A stretch of DNA of 64,000 nucleotides from Oscillospiraceae bacterium. Its GTDB lineage: Bacteria; Bacillota; Clostridia; Oscillospirales; Ruminococcaceae. Shown piece after piece: positions 42,168 to 50,725 of the stretch; position 1 is the first letter of the stretch, and every line of letters begins with the position of its first letter. The stretch lies in contig JAJQBX010000012.1 in assembly GCA_021203065.1 (NCBI GenBank), forward strand, positions 124,001 through 188,000, written 5' to 3'. The position numbers and the translations under genes are program-made. Under the pieces are notes generated by a model. The model did no database searches, was not told the DNA's origin, and saw nothing but the letters and a program-made list of their open reading frames with translations.

Positions 42168-42776
42168 GTGAAAAGTATTAAACAAAACTGTGGTAAGAGC
42201 ATACAAGGCGTTGCGAATGTAATTTTTGCGATTGGGGTAGTCATTGCCGTGATTGAGGGAATTATAGTTCTGGCGATAGCAATCAGATTAGATGAGATTG
42301 GAATCGGTTTTGCTTTATGCGCAGTTGTCGTAGGAGTTGGATGCCTTATATCATGGGTCAGCACGCTACTGCTTCGTGGCTTCGGCGAATTGGTGTGGTA
42401 TACTGCTGAAAACGCTACATATCTTGAAGCTACCAGAAAGCAATCGCCTCCTAAGCCAAAGGCTAAGATTAAAGAAGCTAAAGCGCAAGTCAAAGATGTT
42501 GCGGATGTCGAGGAAATCTGGTCTGATGAAAGCGTTGACACCTTGGTGGATATGTGCGACAAGGCTCTTGAAGTTAATGACCCTATGGAAGCTCAAAGAC
42601 TTTGTGCTGAGATTTCAGATTTATGGGAAGAAATTCTTGAAGAAGTCGATTCCGGAAACATAGATCTATCTGCTGAGGAACAGGATGACATAGAATCGCA
42701 GATGAGTACAATGTATAATCACTTCATTGAAATAGGATATGACCCATATTCGGATGAGATCACCGGTAAACGCTAA
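42168..42776 (+). CDS. Two-TM protein, paralogue of the 40639 gene with a different C-terminus
   Basis: The family is not recognised. The 202-aa protein starts at GTG after GGGGAGCG and shares M-K-x-x-K-x-N-x-G, the two TM helices and L-L-L-R-x-x-G-E-L-V-x-Y-T-A-E-N-A-x-Y-L-E with the 40639 protein. After residue 90 the sequence is unrelated: a Lys-rich linker followed by an acidic helical domain (about 115-200) with no zinc ribbon. The pair suggests that one membrane module is joined to interchangeable cytosolic ends. Confidence 0.75.
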   Translation: MKSIKQNCGKSIQGVANVIFAIGVVIAVIEGIIVLAIAIRLDEIGIGFALCAVVVGVGCLISWVSTLLLRGFGELVWYTAENATYLEATRKQSPPKPKAKIKEAKAQVKDVADVEEIWSDESVDTLVDMCDKALEVNDPMEAQRLCAEISDLWEEILEEVDSGNIDLSAEEQDDIESQMSTMYNHFIEIGYDPYSDEITGKR

Positions 42777-42795
42777 TCTTTTTACGGTAAATTGT

Positions 42796-42824
42796 AATCC
42801 CCAAACCACACCGGTTTGGGGATT
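42796..42824 (+). terminator. Terminator hairpin, copy 3
   Basis: AATCCCCAAACC and GGTTTGGGGATT around a 5-nt loop, then ATTTAATT; follows the stop of the 42168 gene by 20 bp. Confidence 0.85.
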
Positions 42825-42873
42825 ATTTAATTGCTTTCGCACACAAAATGCACAATAAATGCACAAATTATGC

Positions 42874-42902
42874 TTGACAAATAAGGTGCAATGCCGTATA
42901 AT
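42874..42902 (+). promoter_or_regulatory. Sigma-A promoter of the RelB-YafQ operon
   Basis: TTGACA (42874-42879), 17-bp spacer, TATAAT (42897-42902), both consensus. Two direct copies of ATGCACAA lie just upstream (42848-42866) and could be antitoxin or regulator sites. Confidence 0.85.
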
Positions 42903-42922
42903 ATATTCAGGAGGCGATTATT

Positions 42923-43192
42923 ATGGGTCAGAGTGTAAATGTTACTTTCAGAGTTGACAGTAATCTCAAGAAGCAGGCTGACATCTTGTTCAGCGACCTT
43001 GGCATGAATCTTTCTACTGCCTTTACCGTATTTTTGAAGCAGTCGGTGCGGGAGCAGGGTATTCCGTTTGAAATCAGCAAGAACACGCCTAACGCAGTCA
43101 CACTTGCGGCAATGGAATCTGCTGAAAAAGGCGAAGATGTTTATGGACCATATGAATCTATAGATGACCTTATGGAGGCTTTGAATGCTTAA
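42923..43192 (+). CDS. RelB/DinJ-family antitoxin
   Basis: The 89-aa ribbon-helix-helix antitoxin has V-N-V-T-F-R-V-D-S-N-L-K-K-Q-A-D-I-L-F (residues 5-23) and L-G-M-N-L-S-T-A-F-T-V-F-L-K-Q (about 26-40), as in DinJ. It neutralises the YafQ-type RNase encoded 8 bp inside its end and should autoregulate the promoter at 42874. AGGAGGCG precedes the ATG. Confidence 0.92.
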   Translation: MGQSVNVTFRVDSNLKKQADILFSDLGMNLSTAFTVFLKQSVREQGIPFEISKNTPNAVTLAAMESAEKGEDVYGPYESIDDLMEALNA

Positions 43193-43463
43193 AGTAGAGT
43201 TCACCGGACAGTTTAAACGGGACTATAAGCTTTGCCTTAAGCGAGGCTGTGATCCAAATGAATTGCAGGCAGTAATCACGGTTCTGGCAAATGAGCAGCC
43301 ACTGCAAGCTAAATATCGTGATCATGCCCTGACCAATTCGGGCGGCTACAAAAATATGCGTGAGTGCCACATTCAGCCGGATTGGCTGTTGGTGTACCAA
43401 GTAATAAGTGATGTTCTGACGCTAAAGCTAATCCGTACAGGTTCACACAGCGATTTGTTCTGA
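43185..43463 (+). CDS. YafQ-family (RelE superfamily) toxin
   Basis: The 92-aa mRNA-cleaving toxin has F-K-R-D-Y-K-L (residues 10-16), the Y-R-D-H-A-L-T-N-S-G-G-Y block near 44-55, R-E-C-H-I-Q-P-D-W-L-L-V-Y (about 58-71) and a C-terminal L-I-R-T-G-S-H-S-D-L-F; these hold the catalytic His residues of YafQ. It overlaps the antitoxin gene by 8 bp. Its stop is followed by terminator copy 4. Confidence 0.93.
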   Translation: MLKVEFTGQFKRDYKLCLKRGCDPNELQAVITVLANEQPLQAKYRDHALTNSGGYKNMRECHIQPDWLLVYQVISDVLTLKLIRTGSHSDLF

Positions 43464-43469
43464 CTACAA

Positions 43470-43498
43470 AATCCCCAAACCACACCGGTTTGGGGATT
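43470..43498. terminator. Terminator hairpin, copy 4 (between convergent genes)
   Basis: AATCCCCAAACC and GGTTTGGGGATT around a 5-nt loop. It sits between convergent stops (43463 plus, 43513 minus) and can work in both directions. Confidence 0.85.
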
Positions 43499-43512
43499 TG
43501 CTTTACAATAAT

Positions 43513-44922
43513 TTATTCACTTTCGCTCTCGTCCGTCGCCTGAATCGACCCTGTCGTATCCTCCTCAAGCTTGAACGTTATCTCAAACTCATCCCAGTTG
43601 CCGTCTTCGTCCATTCTCAGGACAGTGGCGGTGATTTCGTCGCCGGGACTGTACTGGAATATTATTGCGTAGACGTCGTCGGCAGAGGTTACCGTCGTGC
43701 CGTCCATTTCGGTGATGACGTCGCCGACTTCGAGGTCGGTGTTCGAGATGTCGCAGTCCTCGTCGATGGCGGCGATATAGAGACCGGCAGGGAGGTCATA
43801 GATGGAAGCCATGGTTTCGGAGATGGCATAGAAGCTGATTCCTACTTTCGGTCTTCCTAAGATTCCGCCGTTCTCGATGAGCTCTTCTATAATTGGAATA
43901 GCGGCGTTGATGGAGATGGCAAAGCCGATGTTGTCGTACTCAACAGCCTCAAGCTTTGAGGAGGTAATCCCCACAACCTGTCCCCACATGTTGACAAGAG
44001 CACCGCCCGAGTTTCCGGGGTTGATGGCGGCGTCAATCTGGATGCACTCCATGCTGATGTTGTCCGATTCAACGCTTATCATACGGTTCAGACCCGAGAC
44101 GATACCGGTTGTGACTGTCGATTCAAGCCCTGCGGGCGAGCCGAGGGTGACAACCTGCTCTCCGAGCTCAAGCTGGTCGGAGTCTCCGAACTGGGCAGGA
44201 GTGAGGTCGGTGGCGTTTATCTTTAAGACTGCCAAGTCGGTTCTTGAATCGCTTCCGACAACCGAAGCGTTGTATTCTGAGCCGTCATAGAGGCGGACGA
44301 TGATGGTTAAATCCGCATCCTCAATGACGTGAGCGTTTGTAATGATGTAGCCGTCGGAGGTCATGATGATTCCGGAGCCCTGAGAGTAGGACGCATAAAT
44401 AGTGCCTCCGGTGTATGCCTCGATGGTGACGATTGAGGGGAGACAGGTCTTGGCTACTCCCTCAACGGTGTATCTTCCGTCATCCTGATAGTATTTGTCC
44501 TCAAGCTCCTCGTGCTGGACAACGGGGATGGTGAACGACTGGAAGTTTCCAGTGCCGTTTATCATGTTCTTTATCCAGCCCTTGCCAAAGACGCTGTTCG
44601 CCGTGACGAAGAAGAGAACTATAAAGAGAATGAAGAAGAACAGGAAGCTGAATAAAAACGGGTGTCCGTTCTTTCTCACCTTGGTTATCGGCTTCGGGAG
44701 ATAGTCAAGATCCGCCGCCTCCAGATAGGCAAGCTCTCTTAATTCATCCTCGACCGACTGCTCTTCACGGACTCTCTTTTTCTTCGGAGTCGCCTTTTCG
44801 GGAGCGGGCTCATCGGCGACGGTTTCAGTCACTTCCTCCATAGGAGTCTCATTGGGGGAAAGATTTTCTTCGGCTTCTACGTTATCATTCCTGATTTCAT
44901 TCTCTGGGGTAAATTCGTTCAT
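43513..44922 (-). CDS. htrA: HtrA/DegP-type membrane-anchored serine protease
   Basis: The 469-aa protease has an acidic cytosolic N-terminus (1-85), one TM helix (about 88-110), an extracellular trypsin-like domain (about 150-355) and a PDZ domain (about 360-445). The catalytic residues are in T-N-A-H-V-I-E (His), R-T-D-L-A-V-L (Asp) and N-P-G-N-S-G-G-A-L (Ser). HtrA proteins degrade misfolded exported proteins. It is the last gene of an operon with the acidic membrane protein and the response regulator, which suggests that the regulator answers to envelope stress. Confidence 0.93.
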   Translation of the reverse strand: MNEFTPENEIRNDNVEAEENLSPNETPMEEVTETVADEPAPEKATPKKKRVREEQSVEDELRELAYLEAADLDYLPKPITKVRKNGHPFLFSFLFFFILFIVLFFVTANSVFGKGWIKNMINGTGNFQSFTIPVVQHEELEDKYYQDDGRYTVEGVAKTCLPSIVTIEAYTGGTIYASYSQGSGIIMTSDGYIITNAHVIEDADLTIIVRLYDGSEYNASVVGSDSRTDLAVLKINATDLTPAQFGDSDQLELGEQVVTLGSPAGLESTVTTGIVSGLNRMISVESDNISMECIQIDAAINPGNSGGALVNMWGQVVGITSSKLEAVEYDNIGFAISINAAIPIIEELIENGGILGRPKVGISFYAISETMASIYDLPAGLYIAAIDEDCDISNTDLEVGDVITEMDGTTVTSADDVYAIIFQYSPGDEITATVLRMDEDGNWDEFEITFKLEEDTTGSIQATDESESE

Positions 44923-44948
44923 AGGTTTGTTGCCTTTCCGGAAATCGC

Positions 44949-45662
44949 TTAGTCGTCGTCTTTCCTGTCGAGCAGCTTTACAGCGGCGGCAGTAGCCGCA
45001 ACGATTGCGCCGACCTGCAGGAGAGTACGGGTGTTGATGCTGACGGTGTGATCGTTCTTTTTGGGCTTACGGACAGTCTTTCTGACCGTTTTCGTGGTTT
45101 TCTGCGGCTTCTTGTATAACTCGGGATACTTGTATGCAGGGGTTTCCTCCTCGGCAAAGTATCTTTCGTCATATTCATAGTTGAATCCGGGCTCATTTTC
45201 CGCTTCATTTGCTCTTGCCTGCTCCAAAGAATCAACAGCTCGCTCCATATTGTCGAGCTTTTCAAGCAGTCTCTGCAGCTCTTCGTGAAGAGAATTGTCC
45301 GGCTCGTCGGGGATTTCTACTATCTCCTCCGGCTCGGGAACTTCTTCGGGAGCTTCTTCGACTTCCGGTTCAGGTTCGGGAACTACTTCCGGCTCTGGTT
45401 CAGGCTCTGGCTCAGGCTCTGGCATAACCTCTTCAGAAAGAATTTCTGTAGGTTCTTCCGAGTAGAGAATCTCTGTCGGCTCATCATCCGGAGAGATAAC
45501 TTCGGTAACTTCTTCCGGCTCTTCTGCTTCTGCGGCTTCTGCCTCTGCTTTTGCAGCTGCTTCGGCTTCCGCCTCTCTGGCTTTCAGCTCCTCGGCGTAC
45601 CTTTTCTGGAGCTCCTCCTGCTTTTTTGTCAAAGGGAAATCTTCGTCAAAGAAATCTATCAT
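44949..45662 (-). CDS. Acidic Glu/Pro-rich protein with a C-terminal TM helix
   Basis: The family is not recognised. The 237-aa protein has an Ala/Glu coiled-coil start (20-50), a long Glu-Pro-Val low-complexity stretch with (P-E)n runs (about 75-115), a second coiled coil (about 125-155), a Lys-rich segment and a C-terminal hydrophobic helix (about 215-232). Low-complexity stretches like this often form extended spacers on the cell surface or in the periplasm-like space. It overlaps the regulator gene by 4 bp (ATGA) and is 26 bp upstream of htrA. Confidence 0.7.
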   Translation of the reverse strand: MIDFFDEDFPLTKKQEELQKRYAEELKAREAEAEAAAKAEAEAAEAEEPEEVTEVISPDDEPTEILYSEEPTEILSEEVMPEPEPEPEPEPEVVPEPEPEVEEAPEEVPEPEEIVEIPDEPDNSLHEELQRLLEKLDNMERAVDSLEQARANEAENEPGFNYEYDERYFAEEETPAYKYPELYKKPQKTTKTVRKTVRKPKKNDHTVSINTRTLLQVGAIVAATAAAVKLLDRKDDD

Positions 45663-46381
45663 GGCTTTTTCCTTTCCTTTTCATTATCGGCGTCTGAGCG
45701 AAGCTCAAACTTGTATCCGACGCTCCAGACCGTCGTAAGCTTCCAGTTTTCCGAAACCCCGTCAATCTTCTTGCGAAGCCTCTTTATGTGAACGTCAATC
45801 GTCCGGGAGCTTCCATAGTAGTCGTATCCCCAGACCTCGTCAAGAAGCTGATCACGGTTGAATACCGTGTTCGGGTGCGACGCCATATAATATAGTAGCT
45901 CCAGCTCCTTCGGCGGAGTAGGGACTATTTCGCCTCTGACTTTAAGCTCATAGCGGTTCATGTCGATGTCAAGACCGTCATAGTGGATCTCTTTCTGCTT
46001 CTCCGACGGCTTTGAAAGCCCGTAACGCCGGAAAACAGCCTTGACCCTTGCCGCAACCTCACGGGTGTCAAACGGCTTTAAGATGTAGTCGTCCGCTCCA
46101 AGCTCCAAGCCCAAGACCTTGTCGAAAATCTCCGACTTCGAGGTGATGAAGATAACCGGGATGTCCGACTTCTTTCTTATCTCCCGGCAGATCTGCCAGC
46201 CGTCGGTGGTGGGCAGTGTTACTTCTAAAAGAACCATATCCGGCTTGAGGGCGTAGTACTGTGTAATGCCCTCGCCGCCGTCAAGGGCAATCATAACGCT
46301 GTAGCCCTCTTTTTCGAGGCTGAGCCTTATAAGCTCGCAAATATTTCTGTCACTGTCTATTATAAGAATCCGTCCGTTCAC
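45659..46381 (-). CDS. OmpR-family response regulator with Glu at the phosphorylation site
   Basis: The 240-aa protein has a receiver domain (1-120) and a winged-helix DNA-binding domain (about 130-230; N-R-D-Q-L-L-D-E-V-W-G-Y, R-T-I-D-V-H-I-K-R-L-R-K-K-I). The receiver reads L-L-E53-V-T-L-P where the family has the phospho-acceptor Asp, and the first acidic pair reads D9-S10 instead of D-D. The switch Thr and L-K-P-F Lys remain. It should therefore work without classical phosphorylation, and no histidine kinase gene is nearby. GTG 46381 is used because GAGGGAG lies 9 nt upstream; the TTG at 46390 touches that ribosome site. Confidence 0.88.
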   Translation of the reverse strand: MNGRILIIDSDRNICELIRLSLEKEGYSVMIALDGGEGITQYYALKPDMVLLEVTLPTTDGWQICREIRKKSDIPVIFITSKSEIFDKVLGLELGADDYILKPFDTREVAARVKAVFRRYGLSKPSEKQKEIHYDGLDIDMNRYELKVRGEIVPTPPKELELLYYMASHPNTVFNRDQLLDEVWGYDYYGSSRTIDVHIKRLRKKIDGVSENWKLTTVWSVGYKFELRSDADNEKERKKP

Positions 46382-46416
46382 AAATACCAACTCCCTCCGA
46401 GATTATCCTACCATAT

Positions 46417-46445
46417 ATTATAGTCGATAGTTCGCCTTTTTTCAA
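46417..46445 (-). promoter_or_regulatory. Sigma-A promoter of the regulator-htrA operon
   Basis: On the minus strand: TTGAAA (complement of 46440-46445), 17-bp spacer, TATAAT (complement of 46417-46422). Leader of about 30 nt. Confidence 0.75.
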
Positions 46446-46645
46446 GGGTTTCTGCGAATTTTGTTGCCAAAAGATTAATAAAAGCTAAAACGCAGAATTT
46501 ACACATTCACCCGAGATTATTGCCCGGAACGGGGATTTAAACGCTTTTCCGGACTTTTGACGGTGCAAGTTGGGAATTTTTAATCGTATCAAAGCCCGTT
46601 TTGTTGTGCAAACCGCCGAAAATGAAGTTTTAGCCGAAATATCCC
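46446..46645. other. Intergenic region between divergent promoters
   Basis: About 200 bp between the regulator promoter and the groES promoter. I see no gene, repeat or RNA structure that I can support. Confidence 0.5.
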
Positions 46646-46673
46646 TTGATTTTTCTGCAGGGCGTGGTACAAT
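46646..46673 (+). promoter_or_regulatory. Promoter of groES-groEL
   Basis: TTGATT (46646-46651), 16-bp spacer, TACAAT (46668-46673), a vegetative promoter whose start falls inside the CIRCE operator. Confidence 0.75.
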
Positions 46674-46677
46674 ATAT

Positions 46678-46704
46678 TTAGCACTCGGGAGCAAGGAGTG
46701 CCAA
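46678..46704 (+). promoter_or_regulatory. CIRCE operator (HrcA binding site)
   Basis: TTAGCACTC, a 9-nt spacer, GAGTGCCAA: the consensus CIRCE with one change in the right arm (C for T). HrcA represses chaperonin genes through it. hrcA itself is not in the window. Confidence 0.95.
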
Positions 46705-46746
46705 AACTAAGATTTTATATTATAATCCATAAAGGAGGAAACAATC

Positions 46747-47031
46747 ATGACATTAAAACCGTTGTTTGATCGTGTTGTTGTCAGGATGACCGAAGCTGAG
46801 GAGACCACCAAGGGTGGCATTATCCTCACAGCATCAGCCAAGGAAAAGCCGCAGGTTGCAGAAGTAGTAGCAGTAGGAGACGGCTCTCCCCGTGACGGCA
46901 AGGAAACCGCTATGAAGGTCAAAGTAGGAGACAAGGTTCTTCTTTCGAAATATTCCGGAACTGAGGTAAAGGTTGACGGAGAAGAATACACCATAGTAAG
47001 CATGGGCGATATTCTCGCAATAGTAGAGTAA
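46747..47031 (+). CDS. groES: Co-chaperonin GroES
   Basis: The 94-aa protein is the heptameric lid of the GroEL chamber. It shows L-F-D-R-V-V-V-R (residues 6-13), the mobile loop E-E-T-T-K-G-G-I-I-L (about 18-27) that docks on GroEL, and G-D-K-V-L-L-S-K-Y-S-G-T. Its own CIRCE-controlled promoter lies upstream and groEL follows 34 bp later. AAAGGAGG precedes the ATG. Confidence 0.97.
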   Translation: MTLKPLFDRVVVRMTEAEETTKGGIILTASAKEKPQVAEVVAVGDGSPRDGKETAMKVKVGDKVLLSKYSGTEVKVDGEEYTIVSMGDILAIVE

Positions 47032-48696
<1,665 letters not shown>

Positions 48697-48726
48697 TAAA
48701 CCTCAACAGTTAGTATACCGCCATAT

Positions 48727-48770
48727 GAATTCCGCCGTCTCTTGTACGCAGAGACAGCGGAGTTCTTTTT
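48727..48770 (+). terminator. Rho-independent terminator of groES-groEL
   Basis: GAATTCCGC...GTCTCT pairs with AGAGAC...GCGGAGTTC (48727-48765), followed by TTTTT. Confidence 0.85.
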
Positions 48771-48777
48771 GTCACCG

Positions 48778-48855
48778 TTTGTGCAAATTGCACAAAAATA
48801 TTTTTATTGTTTGGCTGGATTGCCCATAGAAATCACAGAAAACCTGTGATATAAT
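48778..48855 (+). promoter_or_regulatory. Upstream region of the first CBM9-like gene
   Basis: TTTGTGCAAATTGCACAAA (48778-48796) is a near-perfect palindrome. Further down, ATCACAG-AAAAC-CTGTGAT (48832-48850) is a perfect 7-bp inverted repeat that runs into the -10 box TATAAT (48850-48855). No good -35 hexamer is at the normal spacing, but TTGCCC-ATAGAA lies upstream of the -10 at the same distance as in the paralogue's promoter. An activated promoter with an operator over the spacer is likely. Confidence 0.55.
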
Positions 48856-48889
48856 GTAGTTTGAAAATATCTCAGGAGGTATCTATATT

Positions 48890-50605
48890 ATGAAGAAACT
48901 TATTGGCATCATCTGCGTAGTAGCGGCTCTTTGCCTTACTATGACAGTATTTTCGTTTGCGGCAACCGCAGACATCGTAAACACATCAGTGGAGGGAACT
49001 GCCGTTGTCGACGGCGTCAAGGACGAAGCCTACGACAACGCAGAAGCACTCGAATTCGTCCAGAAAGGCGTCAACTATGGCGCAAACGTCGTTTTGGACG
49101 AGCCGATAGGCTATGCCTACATCATCAACGACAGCGAGTGGGTCTATGTCTATATCGAAGTCATTGACGACACCATCGACAAGTCAAACGTCAACACCTA
49201 CGAGCAGGACTCGACAGAGGTCTTCTGGATGGACGACAACGTCAAGTATCAGCTGAGGTGCAACTTTGACAGCGAGACGAGCGTTTCCGGAAACGGCAAG
49301 GACTGGGCTGAAAAGGGCGCAGAGGTTGTCGGCGTCACAACCGACACCGGCTATGCAGTCGAGTACAAATTCCCTATAACCGACGTTCTTAACAATCAGA
49401 TTGAAATGTGCATCCAGATCAATGTCTGCTCCAACGGCACACGTAACTACACCTGCTACATTTTGGGCAATCAGGATGGCGACAATGCTGTCCGTAGACT
49501 CAGCCGTGACGAAACCGACTGGGACGTCTGGTGGACACTCACCTTGGCAGGAGAATTCGAGGATACAAGAGAAGAGACCGAAGTACCGGCATTGGAAATC
49601 ACTGTGGATAACTATCAGGAAATTCAGGAGATGTCACTTGCGGCTCAGGTTTACGGTCAGGAATCGGTTTCTTGGAGCAACTGGACTACAGTCGGCTATA
49701 ACACTATAGATTTCGGCGAAACCGTCGACATCAGCTGGGATTTCGACCAGTACACACTAAGTGGGCTATTTACTGCTGATAATACGAACAACTGGACGGT
49801 AACGCCAGCCTTTGCGATTCAGATCTCGGATAACGGCACCCTTCAGCTTCCCGACGACGCCGAAGTCGGCGACACTGGCGACAGTGCGAGATTCACATAC
49901 ACCTATTCGGATGTAACGATCACCGCCACTGGCTATGACGATGTCGTCATCTCCGGCGAAACGGTCACCTCCAACTGGACAATCAAGGAGGAGGGAGGCT
50001 GGCAGTCAGGTATTTCCAGAACCATAGACCTCATCAATCCGATAATGGAGACCTTGGGACTGGACTTGCAGACGACTGTCGAAGAGTATCTTCCCGCTAT
50101 CACCAACGTCTCCCTGAGCGTTTCGTATGACGCTTATGAGCTTGTAACGCTTGCTGACATCGAAGAATTCTTAGTACAGCTCGATGCTGAGGACGAGGAG
50201 CTTTTAGCTTCACTTCAGGAATACATAGACAGAGTCGACGCCGCCGAGGAAATCATAAACGACGAGAATTCCACCCTTGAGGAAAAGGAAGACGCTCTTG
50301 ACGATGCCACCAAGGCGGCAAACCGTGCCACAAAGCTGAGTGAGGATTATGAAAAGTCATCCGCCGCTGCAGCAGAGCTTAAGGAAAGAGTGGAAGAACT
50401 CACCGCAACGGTCGAAGCCCTTTCCGGTGACACAACCGAGGAAGAGGCATTGGAAACCGAAGAGGAGGTAGCTGAGGACACCGACAGCAGCAGTTCTTCT
50501 TCAGATTCCGGTTCAACCGGCTTGGTTGTCGGAATTGTGATTCTCGTAGTAGTAATAGTAGTTGTCGTAGTTGTAGTTGTGCTCGGTAAGAAGAAAAAGG
50601 CATAA
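48890..50605 (+). CDS. Secreted CBM9-like protein with coiled coil and C-terminal membrane anchor (paralogue 1)
   Basis: The 571-aa protein has a signal peptide (1-24). A carbohydrate-binding family-9-like (DOMON-type) domain follows (about 30-225; T-A-V-V-D-G-V-K-D-E-A-Y, A-Y-I-I-N-D-S-E-W-V-Y-V-Y-I-E-V, Q-D-S-T-E-V-F-W-M-D-D-N). Next are a second beta domain (about 235-410), an acidic coiled coil (about 425-510), a Glu/Ser linker and one C-terminal TM helix (about 542-565) with G-K-K-K-K. CBM9-like domains bind sugar ends; no catalytic domain was seen, so it is probably a cell-surface glycan-binding or structural protein. AGGAGGT precedes the ATG. The next gene is a close paralogue. Confidence 0.8.
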   Translation: MKKLIGIICVVAALCLTMTVFSFAATADIVNTSVEGTAVVDGVKDEAYDNAEALEFVQKGVNYGANVVLDEPIGYAYIINDSEWVYVYIEVIDDTIDKSNVNTYEQDSTEVFWMDDNVKYQLRCNFDSETSVSGNGKDWAEKGAEVVGVTTDTGYAVEYKFPITDVLNNQIEMCIQINVCSNGTRNYTCYILGNQDGDNAVRRLSRDETDWDVWWTLTLAGEFEDTREETEVPALEITVDNYQEIQEMSLAAQVYGQESVSWSNWTTVGYNTIDFGETVDISWDFDQYTLSGLFTADNTNNWTVTPAFAIQISDNGTLQLPDDAEVGDTGDSARFTYTYSDVTITATGYDDVVISGETVTSNWTIKEEGGWQSGISRTIDLINPIMETLGLDLQTTVEEYLPAITNVSLSVSYDAYELVTLADIEEFLVQLDAEDEELLASLQEYIDRVDAAEEIINDENSTLEEKEDALDDATKAANRATKLSEDYEKSSAAAAELKERVEELTATVEALSGDTTEEEALETEEEVAEDTDSSSSSSDSGSTGLVVGIVILVVVIVVVVVVVVLGKKKKA

Positions 50606-50612
50606 TCAGGGG

Positions 50613-50689
50613 TTGTGCAAAGTGCACAAAAAACGGGTTTTTATTTGTGCAAGTTGTCAATAGAATATCCCGACGATTTGTGTTATAAT
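50613..50689 (+). promoter_or_regulatory. Upstream region of the second CBM9-like gene
   Basis: TTGTGCAAAGTGCACAA (50613-50629) repeats the palindrome found before the first paralogue, at a similar distance from the start codon. TTGTCA-ATAGAA and TATAAT (50684-50689) keep the same unusually long spacing (24 bp between the TTG hexamer and the -10). The Shine-Dalgarno AGGAGGTAT is the same as upstream of paralogue 1. Confidence 0.5.
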
Positions 50690-50725
50690 ATATCTCGCCA
50701 AATACTTTTAGGAGGTATTATAATA

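Noticed and set aside
45285-45791. Phe/Leu-rich 168-codon plus-strand frame as a membrane protein
   Set aside because: It is the shadow of the Glu/Pro-rich gene on the other strand.
45659-46381. Two-component system with a neighbouring kinase
   Set aside because: No histidine kinase motifs were found in the adjacent genes, and the phosphorylation site itself is altered.
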